A DNA stretch of 64,000 nucleotides. It comes from Geminicoccaceae bacterium. GTDB taxonomy: Bacteria > Pseudomonadota > Alphaproteobacteria > Geminicoccales > Geminicoccaceae. Positions 1-11,432 of the stretch are shown here, piece by piece. Both the position numbers and the translations under genes were made by a program. The stretch is taken from the NCBI GenBank assembly GCA_025999455.1, contig AP024683.1, positions 627,501 through 691,500 of the forward strand, read 5' to 3'. How positions within the stretch are numbered: position 1 is the stretch's first letter; each line of letters opens with the position of its first letter. The notes beneath the pieces were generated by a model that was given only the letters and a program-made list of their open reading frames with translations, had not been told where the DNA came from and ran no database searches.

Positions 1-878
1 AGGGCGAGGCGCTCGCGACCCTCGTCGTCAACAAGCTGCGTGGTGGTCTCAAGGTCGCCGCGGTCAAGGCGCCCGGCTTTGGTGATCGCCGCAAGGCGAT
101 GCTCGAGGACATCGCGATCCTCACCGCCGGCCAGGTCATCAGCGAGGATCTCGGCATCAAGCTCGAGAACGTCGGCCTCGACATGCTCGGGCGCGCCAAG
201 CGTGTGGTGATCGAGAAGGAGAACACCACGATCGTGGATGGCGCCGGGTCGAAGGAGGAGATCCAGGCTCGCTGCAACCAGATCCGGGCTCAGATCGAGG
301 AGACCACCTCGGACTACGATCGTGAGAAGCTGCAAGAGCGTCTCGCGAAGCTCGCGGGTGGTGTCGCCGTCATCCGCGTGGGTGGGGCGACCGAGGTCGA
401 GGTGAAGGAGCGGAAGGATCGCGTCGACGACGCGATGAACGCCACCCGGGCCGCCGTCGAAGAGGGCATCGTGCCCGGTGGTGGCGTGGCGCTCCTCCAC
501 GCGATGAAGGCTCTCGATGCCCTGAAGCCCGCCAACGACGACCAGGCGCACGGTATCAAGATCGTCCGCAAGGCGGTCCAGATGCCGGCGTGGCAGATCG
601 TCGAGAACGCCGGTCTCGACGGGTCGGTCGTGGTCGGGAAGCTCCTCGAGAGCAAGGACCCGAACTGGGGCTACGACGCGCAGGCGAACGAATATTGCGA
701 CCTCGTCGCGCGTGGCATCATCGACCCGACCAAGGTCGTCCGTACCGCGCTGCAGGATGCGGCCTCGGTTGCCGGCCTCTTGATCACGACCGAGGCGATG
801 GTCGCCGAGAAGCCCGAGAAGAAGCCCGCAGCGCCCGGTGGTGGTGCCGGCGCCGGCATGGGCGACATGGACTTCTGA
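1..878 (+). CDS. groEL: Chaperonin GroEL, C-terminal part (5' end outside window)
   Basis: The reading frame is open from base 3, so the gene begins before the window. It encodes the large subunit of the cytoplasmic GroEL/ES folding machine. Visible family blocks are the apical [13 protein letters not shown] segment, the intermediate-domain [22 protein letters not shown] block, the [13 protein letters not shown] stretch, and the C-terminal Gly/Met-rich tail ending GAGMGDMDF. About half the usual ~545 residues are present. A strong intrinsic terminator follows 26 bases after the stop. The identification is secure; the start and any upstream groES are not visible. Confidence 0.98.
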   Translation, partial: GEALATLVVNKLRGGLKVAAVKAPGFGDRRKAMLEDIAILTAGQVISEDLGIKLENVGLDMLGRAKRVVIEKENTTIVDGAGSKEEIQARCNQIRAQIEETTSDYDREKLQERLAKLAGGVAVIRVGGATEVEVKERKDRVDDAMNATRAAVEEGIVPGGGVALLHAMKALDALKPANDDQAHGIKIVRKAVQMPAWQIVENAGLDGSVVVGKLLESKDPNWGYDAQANEYCDLVARGIIDPTKVVRTALQDAASVAGLLITTEAMVAEKPEKKPAAPGGGAGAGMGDMDF

Positions 879-904
879 GCTCTCGCGAGGGAGTTCACGA
901 GGAT

Positions 905-935
905 GGGCCGCGGTTCGCCGCGGCCCTTTTTCTTT
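905..935 (+). terminator. Rho-independent terminator of groEL
   Basis: A perfect 9-bp stem GGGCCGCGG / CCGCGGCCC closes a TTCG tetraloop and is followed directly by TTTTTCTTT. This is a textbook intrinsic terminator 26 bases after the groEL stop codon. The remainder of the gap (936-1221) shows nothing I can identify apart from the ribosome-binding area of the next gene. Confidence 0.93.
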
Positions 936-1221
936 ATGCGAGACCCTGGGCGAGCGCTCGAGCTGACGCCTCGGCATGCGGAAGGGGCATCGCCCGCCGT
1001 CGGGCGCGGGTGCCTGTGCTCGACCGATCGCCCGTTCGGGCGCCGACCTTCATCGGTGCGCGACCAGAGCGCAAAGTGGTACCCGACGCACCGGTCCGAC
1101 TCGGCTGCGTGTGCGCGTCCCGAGCCCGTGCTCTTCGCGGTGGTGACGGTCGGCATGTCGAGCTGCTAACCCGTCGCGCGCGCAGGGAACCGGACCGGCG
1201 ACGAGAGCGGGAGACGGAGGA

Positions 1222-2232
1222 ATGCCAAGCGAACTGCCGCGCGACATGATCGCGATCCGGTGCGAGGGTCACGGGCCACCCGAGGTGCTTCGGCCGGTTC
1301 GCGTTCCGGTTCCGAGCCCCGGACCGGGCGAGTTGCTGGTCGAGGTCGTGAGTGCCGGTGTCAACCGCCCCGATGTCCTCCAGCGCCAGGGCGGCTACCC
1401 GCCCCCGCCGGGTGTGACGGAGGTGCCCGGCCTCGAGGTGGCCGGCCGTGTCGTCGCCCGCGGCGCCGGTACGAGCCGTTTTCGCGAAGGGGATCTCGTG
1501 TGCGCGCTCGTGGCCGGCGGGGGCTATGCCGAATATTGTCTCGTACCCGAGCCGCAAGCGTTACCGCTGCCGCCGGGTGTGCCGATCGAGGTGGCGGGAG
1601 GGATACCCGAGACCTTTTTCACGGTGTGGACGAACGTCTTCGAGCGCGGCCGCTTGGTCGCCGGTGAGACGTTTTTGGTCCACGGTGGGAGTTCGGGGAT
1701 CGGGGTGACGGCCATCCAGCTCGCCAAGGCGTTCGGTGCGACCGTGTTCACGACCGTCGGCAACGCGGAGAAGGCCGAAGCCTGTCGGCGGTTGGGTGCC
1801 GACTTGGCGATCCTGTACCGCGAGGAAGATTTCGTGGCGGCGGTCAAGAAAGCGACGAGCGGTCGAGGCGTGGACCTCATCTTGGACATGGTCGGGGGCG
1901 ATTACGTCGCGCGCAACATGGAAGCGGCGGCCGTCGACGGCCGGATCGTCCAGATCGCCTGGCTCAAGGGCTCGACCGTGACGGCGGACTTCGCGCGCCT
2001 CATGGTCAAGCGGCTGACCTGGACCGGATCGACCCTCCGACCGCGGACGGTCGAGCAGAAAGGGGCGATCGCTCGGGCGCTCGAGGCGAACGTCTGGCCC
2101 TTGTTCGCACAAGGGCGGCTGCAGGTACCGGTCTACCGGACTTTCCTGCTCGAGCGGGCCGCCGAAGCGCATGCACTCATGGAGAGCAGCGCCCACATTG
2201 GGAAGATCCTCTTGCGCACCGGGCGCGGGTAA
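1222..2232 (+). CDS. Zinc-free quinone oxidoreductase (MDR superfamily, QOR/PIG3-like)
   Basis: This 336-residue protein is a probable NAD(P)H:quinone oxidoreductase of the medium-chain dehydrogenase/reductase superfamily. The N-terminal GroES-like domain contains VSAGVNRPDVLQRQGGYPPPPG, as in PIG3/TP53I3-type enzymes. The Rossmann fold has HGGSSGIGVTAIQLAKAFGA near residue 155 for the dinucleotide. The zinc-ligand cysteines of alcohol dehydrogenases are absent, as expected for QORs. A GGGAG eight bases upstream supports the ATG at 1222; the next ATG (1246) would remove only eight residues. It stands alone between the groEL terminator and a convergent gene. The substrate cannot be deduced. 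Confidence 0.88.
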   Translation: MPSELPRDMIAIRCEGHGPPEVLRPVRVPVPSPGPGELLVEVVSAGVNRPDVLQRQGGYPPPPGVTEVPGLEVAGRVVARGAGTSRFREGDLVCALVAGGGYAEYCLVPEPQALPLPPGVPIEVAGGIPETFFTVWTNVFERGRLVAGETFLVHGGSSGIGVTAIQLAKAFGATVFTTVGNAEKAEACRRLGADLAILYREEDFVAAVKKATSGRGVDLILDMVGGDYVARNMEAAAVDGRIVQIAWLKGSTVTADFARLMVKRLTWTGSTLRPRTVEQKGAIARALEANVWPLFAQGRLQVPVYRTFLLERAAEAHALMESSAHIGKILLRTGRG

Positions 2233-2250
2233 CCCTGCGTTCCCCCGATC

Positions 2251-3042
2251 TCAATCGTCGACGGACGCGAACGACGCCTCGCCGGGGCGGCCGTCCGCGT
2301 GGAGGAAGGTGGGCTTACGGTCGGGTCGCGAGGCGACGGCCACGAGGCTCGAGCTCAAGGTGCCGTAAGCGCCTTCCGTGACGATGCAGAGCGCATCGCG
2401 CGGATCGCCCGTGGCGCTCGCGCGGCTTCCGAGCAAGAGCTGCCAATCCGACCAGTCTTCGCGATCGGGATCAGGCACCGATGCCGCGGCGAAGAGGGGC
2501 CGGTACCGCCTGATCCTGGGACAGCCGACATCGTTGGGCTCCCGCGCCGTCACCATCGTGAGGCCGGGCTCGAGCCGGACGACGCGGATCGAGCCGTCGC
2601 CCGCGTGCCGCACGAAGAACAGATCGCGGGCATCGCCGATGACGAGGTTGAACGGCCGGAACGCGCGCGGATCCAGGTCGGCCAAAGCCGCGGCTGCGGA
2701 GGCGGCGTCGGGATGGTCGAGCGCTTCGAGCACGAGCTCGCCCCGCGACCTTTTGCCGTGGGCGGGGCCGAGCGTCCCGACGCGATTGAGGACGGCGGCT
2801 ACCACCCCCCAGTCGTTCACACCGAGCCAGCTACCACCGGCCGACAGATCCAGCCCGGCGCGGACTTCGGGCCGGTCGGGCCAGTGCCGTCCGGGCGGTC
2901 TGGCCGGGCGCGTCGCAAGCTCGTCCCGATTGGCCGCCAGGAGCAGGGGCCAGTCGTGGCCGGGGCGATGGAGAACGACGACCGTGCACAAAGTCGGCTG
3001 GCTCGCGGCAGGTTGCGCGGTGGAAGGGGATCGGCTCGACAC
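2251..3042 (-). CDS. NRDE family protein (TANGO2-like)
   Basis: This is a member of the NRDE/TANGO2 family (PF05742), named for the Asn-Arg-Asp-Glu motif seen here at residues 39-42 in LLAANRDELATRP. Downstream blocks GGSWLGVN and VVAAVLNR are also characteristic. The biochemical role of the family is unsettled; eukaryotic TANGO2 has been linked to mitochondrial metabolism. The open frame starts with GTG at 3042, but family members usually begin Met-Cys-Thr, which corresponds to a TTG at 2991 followed by Cys-Thr. That start would give a 246-residue protein with cysteine at position 2. Neither start has a good Shine-Dalgarno. It is divergent from the zeta inhibitor gene. Confidence 0.85.
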   Translation of the reverse strand: MSSRSPSTAQPAASQPTLCTVVVLHRPGHDWPLLLAANRDELATRPARPPGRHWPDRPEVRAGLDLSAGGSWLGVNDWGVVAAVLNRVGTLGPAHGKRSRGELVLEALDHPDAASAAAALADLDPRAFRPFNLVIGDARDLFFVRHAGDGSIRVVRLEPGLTMVTAREPNDVGCPRIRRYRPLFAAASVPDPDREDWSDWQLLLGSRASATGDPRDALCIVTEGAYGTLSSSLVAVASRPDRKPTFLHADGRPGEASFASVDD

Positions 3043-3086
3043 CTATATGAGCGGCGGCGAAGGAGAGACCAAGGGGGCCGCAACCG

Positions 3087-3410
3087 ATGAGCAGCTTCAA
3101 CGAGCGCGAGCGCACCGAAGAAGCCAAGTTCAAGCACGAACAAGAGCTCGCGTTCAAGATACGGAACCGCCGAAACAAGCTGTTCGGCCTCTGGCTCGCT
3201 GAAGAACATCTCGGGCTGAAGGGCGATGACGCGCTCGCTTATGCCAAAGACGTCGTCATGGCCGATTTCGATCTTCCTGGTGACGAGGACCTCTTCTCCA
3301 AGGTCAAGGCCGACTTGGCCAAGGCAGGCAAGAGTTTGTCCGACCACTTGTTGAAGAAGCATCTCGGCGAATGCGAGGCGGTCGCCAAACAGCAGGTCAT
3401 GCAGGAGTGA
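3087..3410 (+). CDS. ATP synthase inhibitor zeta subunit (DUF1476 family)
   Basis: This 107-residue protein matches the alphaproteobacterial zeta inhibitor of F1-ATPase (PF07345), which blocks ATP hydrolysis by inserting its N-terminal helix into F1. The start MSSFNERERTEEAKFKHEQE and the core NKLFGLWLAEEHLGLKGDDALAYAKDVV are family-typical, and the length matches. It acts on the cytoplasmic face of the membrane-bound ATP synthase. The stop codon overlaps the GTG start of the SDHAF4-like gene, so two respiratory-chain accessory factors are probably translationally coupled. This family is largely confined to alphaproteobacteria and helps place the organism. Confidence 0.93.
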   Translation: MSSFNERERTEEAKFKHEQELAFKIRNRRNKLFGLWLAEEHLGLKGDDALAYAKDVVMADFDLPGDEDLFSKVKADLAKAGKSLSDHLLKKHLGECEAVAKQQVMQE

Positions 3411-3598
3411 GCGAGACACGCCCGGCGCCGGCCGACCGTATCGACGATCGACCGACGGAGGCTTCGCGCCCCGCGGCGGCGTCGGAGCCGAAGCTGCGCG
3501 GTCCGGTGCAGCCTCCCGGCGAGGTCGACGGACCCACCGGGCCGGAACCCACGCGCTACGGGGATTGGGAGCGGGGCGGGCGTTGCTCCGATTTTTGA
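3407..3598 (+). CDS. Succinate dehydrogenase assembly factor 4-like protein (DUF1674)
   Basis: This 63-residue protein ends in GPEPTRYGDWERGGRCSDF, the conserved C-terminus of the SDHAF4/Sdh8/DUF1674 family, whose mitochondrial members stabilise flavinated SdhA before complex II assembly. The N-terminal half is low-complexity and Pro-rich, as usual. I place the start at the GTG of the GTGA overlap with the zeta-inhibitor stop; an ATG at 3371 would add 12 residues lying inside the upstream gene. No sdh genes are in the window, so the role rests on family membership only. Confidence 0.82.
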   Translation: MSETRPAPADRIDDRPTEASRPAAASEPKLRGPVQPPGEVDGPTGPEPTRYGDWERGGRCSDF

Positions 3599-3704
3599 AC
3601 GAGGCGACGCCGGCGCAACCCAGTTGCGCGCCGGTGACGCCTCCGGCCATCCATATCCAGGGCTAGCCTCCGCGCCGGGAGACGGCGCGGAGGAGTGCAA
3701 GAGA

Positions 3705-4640
3705 ATGCGGATTTCGGCGGGGCTCGCGTCGAGCCCGAGCGCACCCTCCACGAGCCGGGTGACCCTCGCCCTTCTGATCGTCGCAGTGACGATCCTCTGG
3801 GGCGCGAACTGGCCGGCCATGAAACTCGCCGTGGCCGAATTCGAGCCCTGGACGTTCCGAGTCGTCTCGGTCCTCGGCGCCGGGCTCACGCTGCTGATCC
3901 TGGCCAAGCTCTCGGGCGAGCCGATCCTGCTCGAGCGGCGCCTCGTGCTGCCGCACCTGGCGATCTCGTTCTTCGGCGTCACGCTTTGGCACATGTTGAC
4001 CGCTTACGGGCTGCTCTGGGTCGGTGGCGGACGTGCCGCGATCATCGCCTTCACCATGCCGATCTGGGCCACGTTGCTGTCCATCCTGTTCCTGCGCGAG
4101 CGGCTCACCCTTTTGGTCGGGCTCGCGCTCGTCCTCGGCACGATCGGACTCGCCGTTCTCATCGGACCCGACTTGATGCGGATCGGGCAAGAGCCACTGG
4201 GTGCGCTTTTGATCCTCGGTGCCGCGTTCGTCTGGGCGGTCCAGACGGTCGCGACGAAGCTCTACGATTGGCGGATCGGCACGATGGCGCTCTCGGGCTG
4301 GCAGTTGCTCGCGGGTGGGGTGCCGATCTTCCTCGTATGGCTCGGATTGGGCGAGTGGCCCGACCCCGAGCGGCTCACGCTCCAAGGGGTTCTCGCGCTC
4401 CTGTACGTCGTGTTCGTCGCCCTCGTCTTCTGCTTCACGACCTTTCTCAGGATCGTGCGGCTCCTGCCGGCGATCGCCGCCTCGTTGAGCACGCTCGCGA
4501 TTCCGGTCGTAGGGGTCGCGAGTTCGGCTTGGCTATTGAACGAGCCCGTCGGTCTTCGCGAGCTCGTCGCCCTTTTGCTGGTGCTCGCGGCGATCGGATC
4601 GGTCTTGCTTCCCGGCGCGATCGCTTCCCGCAGGAGTTGA
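3705..4640 (+). CDS. DMT-superfamily (EamA) transporter
   Basis: This 311-residue inner-membrane protein has two EamA repeats and about ten hydrophobic segments. The family signature AVTILWGANWPAMKLAV lies in the first segment and the second repeat begins near LGALLILGAAFVWAVQTVATKLY. EamA proteins export or import small metabolites; the substrate here is unknown. I chose the ATG at 3705 because GGAGGAG lies nine bases upstream; a TTG-initiated extension to 3624 has no such site. It sits between the SDHAF4-like gene and recA with ~85 bases to recA. Confidence 0.87.
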   Translation: MRISAGLASSPSAPSTSRVTLALLIVAVTILWGANWPAMKLAVAEFEPWTFRVVSVLGAGLTLLILAKLSGEPILLERRLVLPHLAISFFGVTLWHMLTAYGLLWVGGGRAAIIAFTMPIWATLLSILFLRERLTLLVGLALVLGTIGLAVLIGPDLMRIGQEPLGALLILGAAFVWAVQTVATKLYDWRIGTMALSGWQLLAGGVPIFLVWLGLGEWPDPERLTLQGVLALLYVVFVALVFCFTTFLRIVRLLPAIAASLSTLAIPVVGVASSAWLLNEPVGLRELVALLLVLAAIGSVLLPGAIASRRS

Positions 4641-4724
4641 TGGCGGCCGGAGGGGCCATTGGCCTGCGACCGGCGCTCCTCTATAACCGAGACGAGATCA
4701 CTTCTACCGAACCGGGGATCGGAT

Positions 4725-5789
<1,065 letters not shown>

Positions 5790-5801
5790 GACCTCGGCAT
5801 C

Positions 5802-5840
5802 GGGGAGAGAGCCGGCTCCGATCGAGAGCCGTCTCTCCCG
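5802..5840 (+). terminator. Possible terminator hairpin after recA
   Basis: The arms GGGGAGAGA-GCCGGCTC and GAGAGCC-G-TCTCTCCC can form an imperfect GC-rich stem around CGATC, starting about 12 bases after the recA stop. There is no T-tract, so termination, if any, would be weak. The alternative is a simple intergenic stem with no function. Confidence 0.35.
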
Positions 5841-5869
5841 ATCGGTCTCGCTCCGAAGGAGGAACGATC

Positions 5870-7351
5870 ATGGCCGCGGCAATCGACGACATCCGCGTCC
5901 GGCTCGCAGATCCGAACTTGTTCCGGGAGCGGTGCTACGTCGGCGGTGAATGGGTCGCGGCCGCCGACGGCCGAACGATCCCGGTGACCGACCCGGCCAC
6001 CGGCAAGGTCATCGGTACCGTGCCGTCGCTCGGGCTCGAAGAAACCCGCCGCGCGATCGACGCGGCCGAGCGGGCTCTGCCGATGTGGCGCGCCAAGACG
6101 GCCAAGGAGCGTGCGGCCATCTTGCGTCGCTGGTTCGAGCTCGTCACGGCCCACGCCGACGATCTCGCCTACATCATGACCCGCGAGCAGGGTAAGCCGC
6201 TCGCGGAAGCCAAAGGCGAGATCGCATATGGCGCCTCGTTCATCGAGTGGTTCGCCGAAGAGGCCAAAAGGGTCTACGGCGACGTGATCCCACAGACGGT
6301 CGCCTCGCGGCGGATCCTCGTTTTGAAACAGCCGGTCGGCGTTTGCGCGGCGATCACGCCCTGGAACTTCCCGAACGCGATGATCACCCGCAAATGCGCG
6401 CCGGGGCTCGCCGCGGGCTGCACGATGGTCGTCCGGCCGGCGTCCGCAACGCCCTTTTCCGCGCTCGCTTTGGCCGAGCTCGCCGCGCGGGCCGGCGTCC
6501 CCGCGGGTGTGTTCAACGTGGTCACGGGCGCTTCCCACGTCGTGGGGACCGAGCTCGCGACCAACAAGACCGTTCGGAAGCTCTCGTTCACCGGATCGAC
6601 CGAGGTCGGCAAGATTCTCTTGAAGCAGGCGGCCGATACGGTGAAACGTGTGAGCATGGAACTGGGTGGCCACGCACCGTTCATCGTGTTCGACGACGCC
6701 GACATCGATGCTGCCGTACAGGGCGCGCTCCTCTGCAAGTTCCGCAATTGCGGACAGACTTGCGTCTGCACGAACCGGATCTACGTCCAGGAATGCGTTT
6801 TCGACAGGTTCGCCGAGAAGCTCGCGGCGGCCGTGGCGAAGCTCAAAGTCGGACCGGGCACTGAACCCGGCGTGGAAATCGGGCCGCTCATCGACGACGC
6901 TGCGGTGGCGAAAGTCGAACAGCATGTGTCCGATGCGACGGCCAAAGGGGCGGTCGTGACGATCGGCGGCAAACGCCACGCTCTCGGCGGACGTTTCTTC
7001 GAGCCGACGGTGCTCGCGAACTGCAACGCATCGATGCTGGTCGCGCGCGAGGAGACCTTCGGGCCCGTGGCACCCCTGTTCCGCTTCCGCACCGAAGAGG
7101 AAGTGATCGCGATGGCGAACGACTCGGACGTGGGTCTCGCCGGATATTTCTACGCGCGCGACATCGGTCGTGTCTTCAGGGTCGCCGAGGCGCTCGAGGT
7201 CGGCCTCGTCGGCGTCAACGACGGGGTGATCTCGAACGAGGTCGCACCGTTCGGAGGCGTCAAGCAAAGTGGGCTCGGCCGCGAGGGCTCGAAGTACGGG
7301 ATCGATGAATATCTCGAGATCAAATATGTGAGCCTCGGGGGCATCAGCTGA
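5870..7351 (+). CDS. gabD: NAD(P)-dependent succinate-semialdehyde dehydrogenase
   Basis: This 493-residue aldehyde dehydrogenase of the GabD group is predicted to oxidise succinate semialdehyde to succinate (GABA shunt and related routes). Catalytic glutamate is in [14 protein letters not shown] and the catalytic cysteine in [11 protein letters not shown], with an adjacent second cysteine typical of redox-sensitive SSADHs. AAGGAGGA seven bases upstream of ATG 5870 fixes the start. The next gene, gor, begins nine bases after its stop, so the two are probably co-transcribed. Substrate assignment rests on family resemblance. Confidence 0.92.
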   Translation: MAAAIDDIRVRLADPNLFRERCYVGGEWVAAADGRTIPVTDPATGKVIGTVPSLGLEETRRAIDAAERALPMWRAKTAKERAAILRRWFELVTAHADDLAYIMTREQGKPLAEAKGEIAYGASFIEWFAEEAKRVYGDVIPQTVASRRILVLKQPVGVCAAITPWNFPNAMITRKCAPGLAAGCTMVVRPASATPFSALALAELAARAGVPAGVFNVVTGASHVVGTELATNKTVRKLSFTGSTEVGKILLKQAADTVKRVSMELGGHAPFIVFDDADIDAAVQGALLCKFRNCGQTCVCTNRIYVQECVFDRFAEKLAAAVAKLKVGPGTEPGVEIGPLIDDAAVAKVEQHVSDATAKGAVVTIGGKRHALGGRFFEPTVLANCNASMLVAREETFGPVAPLFRFRTEEEVIAMANDSDVGLAGYFYARDIGRVFRVAEALEVGLVGVNDGVISNEVAPFGGVKQSGLGREGSKYGIDEYLEIKYVSLGGIS

Positions 7352-7359
7352 GATCGGCC

Positions 7360-8754
7360 GTGGCGGACGTCGATCTCCTCGTCATCGGGGCGGGTTCGGG
7401 AGGCGTCGCTTGCGCCCGCCGCGCCGCGCATTACGGCGCCAGAGTGGCGATCGCCGAGGCCGGTCGGGTCGGCGGAACGTGTGTGCTCCGCGGCTGCGTC
7501 CCGAAGAAGCTCATGCATCTGGGGGCCCATTTTCGAGAGCTCTTCCGGGCCGCTCGGGGTTACGGCTGGCGATCGGGCGAAACCCGGCTCGATTTCGAAG
7601 CCTTGCTCGAAGCGCGCAACGCCGAGATCGCGCGGCTCAATCGCGTCTACCTGGAGATGCTCGAGAGTGCGGGCGTGCGTCTGTTGCCCGGGCGAGCACG
7701 GATCCTGGCCAAAACCAGAGAGGGCTTCCGGGTCGACGTCGACGGCGTCGAGCTCCTCGCCGACCGTGTGCTGGTAGCGGTCGGCGCACGGCCGAGCCTG
7801 CCGGATATCCCCGGGGCGGAGCTTGCGGTCACCTCCGACGAGCTTCTGGAGGAGGTGTATCCGCTGCCTCGCCGGCTCGTCGTCGTCGGAGCCGGTTACA
7901 TCGGTGTCGAACTCGCGAGTATCTTCCGGGCCCTGGGATCGGACGTCACGCTGGTCTTCCGCGCCGAACAGCCGCTTCGGGGTTTCGACCACGAACTCCG
8001 TCTGGAGCTGTCGGGCGCTCTCGCTCGTGCCGGCGTTCGTCTGCTCGCCGGCAGCCACCCCGAGCGCATCGTTCCCGTCCAGGGTGGGCTCGTTCTGGAA
8101 ACGTCGGCGGGGTCCGTGGAAGCGGACCGCGTGCTGCTGGCGACCGGTCGGCGGCCGATCCCGAACACGCGTGGTCTCGGGCTCGAACCACTTGGCATCC
8201 AGCTCGCTCCCGACGGCGCGATCCCGGTCGATGCCGCGTATCGAACGAAGGTGCAGGGCCTCTTCGCGGTCGGTGACTGTTCGGACCACGCCGGGCACGG
8301 CTTCGATGCGACGCAGCACGATCTGACGCCCGTGGCGATCGCCGAAGGGCGGGCCGTCGCGGAACGGCTGTTCAACGCCAATCCGAAGACCGTCAATTAC
8401 GACACCGTGCCGACCGCCATCTTCAGCTTGCCACAGGCGGCCGCGGTCGGGCTTTCGCAGGAACGCGCCGTGGCCGAAGGTCGGCGGGTCGAGATCTACC
8501 GAACGCGGTTCCGGCCGATGCTCGAAACCCTCGGCGGCGGCGAAGAGAAGGTCTTCATGAAGCTGGTCGTCGACGCCGACGACGATCGAGTGCTGGGTGT
8601 TCACATCGTGGGCGGGGAAGCTGCCGAGATCGTCCAGGGCTTCGCGGTGGCCTTGACCTGTCGGGCCACGAAGGCGCAATTCGACGCCACGGTGGCGTTG
8701 CACCCGACCGCCGCGGAAGAGCTCGTCACGATGTGGCGACCCTCGGAAGCGTGA
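7360..8754 (+). CDS. gor: Glutathione-disulfide reductase
   Basis: This 464-residue FAD- and NADPH-dependent class I disulfide reductase maintains reduced glutathione in the cytoplasm. The FAD-binding GAGSGG is at residues 11-16, the redox pair Cys41/Cys46 in [12 protein letters not shown], the NADPH-binding GAGYIGVE in mid-protein, and the C-terminal [11 protein letters not shown] carries the catalytic His. The protein starts with GTG at 7360, nine bases after gabD. The interface motif and Cys spacing fit glutathione reductase better than dihydrolipoamide or mercuric reductase. Two GST genes elsewhere in the window imply active glutathione use. Confidence 0.95.
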   Translation: MADVDLLVIGAGSGGVACARRAAHYGARVAIAEAGRVGGTCVLRGCVPKKLMHLGAHFRELFRAARGYGWRSGETRLDFEALLEARNAEIARLNRVYLEMLESAGVRLLPGRARILAKTREGFRVDVDGVELLADRVLVAVGARPSLPDIPGAELAVTSDELLEEVYPLPRRLVVVGAGYIGVELASIFRALGSDVTLVFRAEQPLRGFDHELRLELSGALARAGVRLLAGSHPERIVPVQGGLVLETSAGSVEADRVLLATGRRPIPNTRGLGLEPLGIQLAPDGAIPVDAAYRTKVQGLFAVGDCSDHAGHGFDATQHDLTPVAIAEGRAVAERLFNANPKTVNYDTVPTAIFSLPQAAAVGLSQERAVAEGRRVEIYRTRFRPMLETLGGGEEKVFMKLVVDADDDRVLGVHIVGGEAAEIVQGFAVALTCRATKAQFDATVALHPTAAEELVTMWRPSEA

Positions 8755-8788
8755 GCACGGGCAAAGCGAGCCTCGAGCGAGGACGACG

Positions 8789-10165
8789 ATGACGACGGGG
8801 ACCTGGGCGCCGGACAGCTGGCGCGCCAAGCCGGCGCGGCAGATGCCGGTCTACGAGGACGAGGCGGCGCTCGCCGCTGTCGAGCGCGAGCTCGCGACCT
8901 ACCCCCCGCTCGTCTTCGCGGGCGAAGCACGCACCCTTCAAGAGAAACTCGCCGAGGTCGCTGCCGGACGCGCCTTCCTCCTGCAGGGCGGGGACTGCGC
9001 GGAATCTTTCGCGGAATTCAACGCCAATAAAATCCGTGATTGGCTCCGCGTCTTCCTCCAGATGGCGGTGGTGTTGACCTTCGGTGCCGGGCTACCGGTC
9101 GTCAAAGTCGGCCGGATCGCCGGCCAGTTCGCGAAGCCGCGCTCCTCGCCCACCGAGCGTCAAGGTGATCGCGAGCTTCCCGCCTATCGGGGCGACATCG
9201 TCAACGCGATGGAGTTCGACGAGGCCGCCCGACGGCCCGATCCGACGCGCATGCTGCGCGCTTACACACAGGCAGCCGCGACGCTCAACCTTCTCCGGGC
9301 CTTCACCGAGGGCGGCTACGCCTCGTTGACCCGGGTCCACACCTGGATGATCGACAACGTCGCGCGCTCCCCTTGGGGTCAGCGCTACCGCGACCTCGCC
9401 GATCGGATCAGCGAGACCCTCGACTTCATGCGGGCCTGCGGGATCTCGGATACGACCACGCCCGAGATCGCGCGCACCACGCTCTACACGTCGCACGAGG
9501 CCCTGCTCTTGGGCTTCGAGCAGGCGATGACGCGCGTCGATTCGACCACCGGCCGAGTGTACGACACCTCGGCACACTTTCTCTGGATCGGCGACCGCAC
9601 CCGCCAGCTCGACGGGGCCCATGTCGAATTTTGCCGCGGCATCGGCAACCCGCTCGGTGTGAAAGCGGGGCCGTCGATCACGGTCGACGAGCTCTTGCGC
9701 CTTTGCGACGTGCTCAACCCGAAGAACGAGCCCGGTCGACTGACCGTGATCAGCCGGATGGGTGCGGACAAGATCGAGGCCAAGCTGCCGCCGCTGGTCC
9801 GGGCGCTCCGGCGTGAAGGTCGGGCGGTGATCTGGGCGTGCGATCCCATGCACGGCAACACGGTGACGACGAACGGCTTCAAGACACGGCCCTTCGACCG
9901 GATCCGCGCCGAGGTCGAGAGCTTCTTCGCGATCCACAAGGCCGAAGGAACCCATGCGGGTGGCATCCACCTCGAGATGACCGGCGACGACGTCACGGAG
10001 TGTCTAGGCGGCTCGCAAGCCGTGACCGAAGCGTGTTTGGCCTCCCGATATCACACGCAATGCGACCCTAGGTTGAACGGACAACAGAGCCTCGAACTCG
10101 CCTTCATCATGGCCGAGGCGCTCAAGGAAGAGCGCCGCGCGCAGCGGGTGGCCGCCGCCTCGTGA
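8789..10165 (+). CDS. Class II 3-deoxy-7-phosphoheptulonate (DAHP) synthase
   Basis: This 458-residue plant/actinobacterial-type (class II) DAHP synthase condenses phosphoenolpyruvate with erythrose 4-phosphate in the first step of the shikimate pathway. The diagnostic [11 protein letters not shown] motif is near residue 70, with [10 protein letters not shown] and KTRPFDRI later on, holding metal and substrate residues. Class II enzymes share little sequence with E. coli AroFGH. It overlaps the nicotinate phosphoribosyltransferase gene by four bases (GTGA), indicating translational coupling of two otherwise unrelated pathways. Confidence 0.96.
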   Translation: MTTGTWAPDSWRAKPARQMPVYEDEAALAAVERELATYPPLVFAGEARTLQEKLAEVAAGRAFLLQGGDCAESFAEFNANKIRDWLRVFLQMAVVLTFGAGLPVVKVGRIAGQFAKPRSSPTERQGDRELPAYRGDIVNAMEFDEAARRPDPTRMLRAYTQAAATLNLLRAFTEGGYASLTRVHTWMIDNVARSPWGQRYRDLADRISETLDFMRACGISDTTTPEIARTTLYTSHEALLLGFEQAMTRVDSTTGRVYDTSAHFLWIGDRTRQLDGAHVEFCRGIGNPLGVKAGPSITVDELLRLCDVLNPKNEPGRLTVISRMGADKIEAKLPPLVRALRREGRAVIWACDPMHGNTVTTNGFKTRPFDRIRAEVESFFAIHKAEGTHAGGIHLEMTGDDVTECLGGSQAVTEACLASRYHTQCDPRLNGQQSLELAFIMAEALKEERRAQRVAAAS

Positions 10166-11403
10166 ACGAGCATCGTGAGCTGCCGAACGAGGCCGATCGG
10201 CCGGCGGCATTCCGTTCGAGCGAAATCGAGCCACCGGCGGCGGCTTCGAAGCCGCTCGGCGAAGATATCGTCCGCCACACGGATGCTTACTTCCGTAAGA
10301 CGAAGGCGATCATCGAGCGGTTCGGCGATTGTCGGGTCACCTACGCGATCTTCTTGCGCCGGCCCGTCGTGTCGGCGCCACGCCTCGCGGTCGAGTGGCT
10401 GTCCCGGGTCGCGCGTGAGCGAGGTACCCATTTCGAGGTCGAACTCCCGTTCGAAGAGGGGGATTGGGTCGGCGCCGGTGAACCGCTGATGTACGTCAGC
10501 GGCTCGTTCCGCCATTTGGTCGATCTCGAAACCAATCTCTTGCAAAAGATCGGTGCGACCTGCGTGGCCGCGTTCAACGCCTATTCGATGTGCACCGATC
10601 TGCCCTACGTGGCCTTCCTCGCCATGGACGCGCGGCACTGCGCCGGGCTCGAAATGGCGGAAATGATGGCCTATGCGGCGAGCGTCGGCTCGAAGCGCGC
10701 GCAGGCGGAGACGAACGCGATCGGCTTCATCGGCAACGCCACGGATGCGACCGCGCATTTCTTCGGGCGGACGCGCGGTCTCGGAACGATGCCGCACGCG
10801 CTCATCGGTTACGCCGGTTCGACCGTGCGTGCCGCGGAAATGTTCCACGCGACCTTCCCGGACGACCCGCTCTACGTTCTGGTCGACTATTTCGGGCGCG
10901 AGGTCACCGATGCGCTCGAAGTTTGCCGCAGGTTCCCGGACCTCGCCGCGGAGGGAAAGCTCGGGATCCGCCTCGACACTCACGGTGGCAGATTTCTCGA
11001 GGGGCTCGACGTAGCCGCCTCCTACGCGGTCCTCGAGCGCCACGCGCCCCAAGCGATCCGAACCTACCGGACGCCGGAAGAGCTCGCCTGGTTGACGGGC
11101 ACCGGCGTCACGGCCGCTGCCATTTTCCACATGCGCGAGCAGCTCGATGCCGCCGGCTTCAAGAACGTCAAGATCATCGCGAGTTCCGGGTTCTCGCCGC
11201 AGAAATGTAAACTGATGGCGAGCGTGCGCGCGCCGATCGACATCATCGGTACGGGATCGTACCTCCCCGAGCGTTGGAGCGAGACCTACGCGACGGCGGA
11301 CGTCATCGCCTATGACGGAGTGCCGCGCGTCAAGGTCGGGCGCGAGTTCTTGTTCGAGCGGGCACGCGGCGCCGTCGGCGGCACGTCGCGCCGATCACGC
11401 TGA
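10162..11403 (+). CDS. pncB: Nicotinate phosphoribosyltransferase
   Basis: This 413-residue enzyme of the NAPRTase/NAMPT fold converts nicotinate and PRPP to nicotinate mononucleotide in NAD salvage. Supporting blocks are HTDAYFRKT near the N-terminus, [41 protein letters not shown], and [12 protein letters not shown] followed by [11 protein letters not shown]. The length fits the family. The GTG start shares bases with the DAHP synthase stop codon, so translation is probably coupled. Quinolinate phosphoribosyltransferase is excluded by the distinct motif order. Confidence 0.88.
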   Translation: MNEHRELPNEADRPAAFRSSEIEPPAAASKPLGEDIVRHTDAYFRKTKAIIERFGDCRVTYAIFLRRPVVSAPRLAVEWLSRVARERGTHFEVELPFEEGDWVGAGEPLMYVSGSFRHLVDLETNLLQKIGATCVAAFNAYSMCTDLPYVAFLAMDARHCAGLEMAEMMAYAASVGSKRAQAETNAIGFIGNATDATAHFFGRTRGLGTMPHALIGYAGSTVRAAEMFHATFPDDPLYVLVDYFGREVTDALEVCRRFPDLAAEGKLGIRLDTHGGRFLEGLDVAASYAVLERHAPQAIRTYRTPEELAWLTGTGVTAAAIFHMREQLDAAGFKNVKIIASSGFSPQKCKLMASVRAPIDIIGTGSYLPERWSETYATADVIAYDGVPRVKVGREFLFERARGAVGGTSRRSR

Positions 11404-11432
11404 CGGATCCGAAAGCCCGTCTTCGTTCGCGG

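Noticed and set aside
4641-4724. LexA/SOS box before recA
   Set aside because: Only one GAAC half-site was found and no GAACN7GAAC or GTTCN7GTTC repeat.
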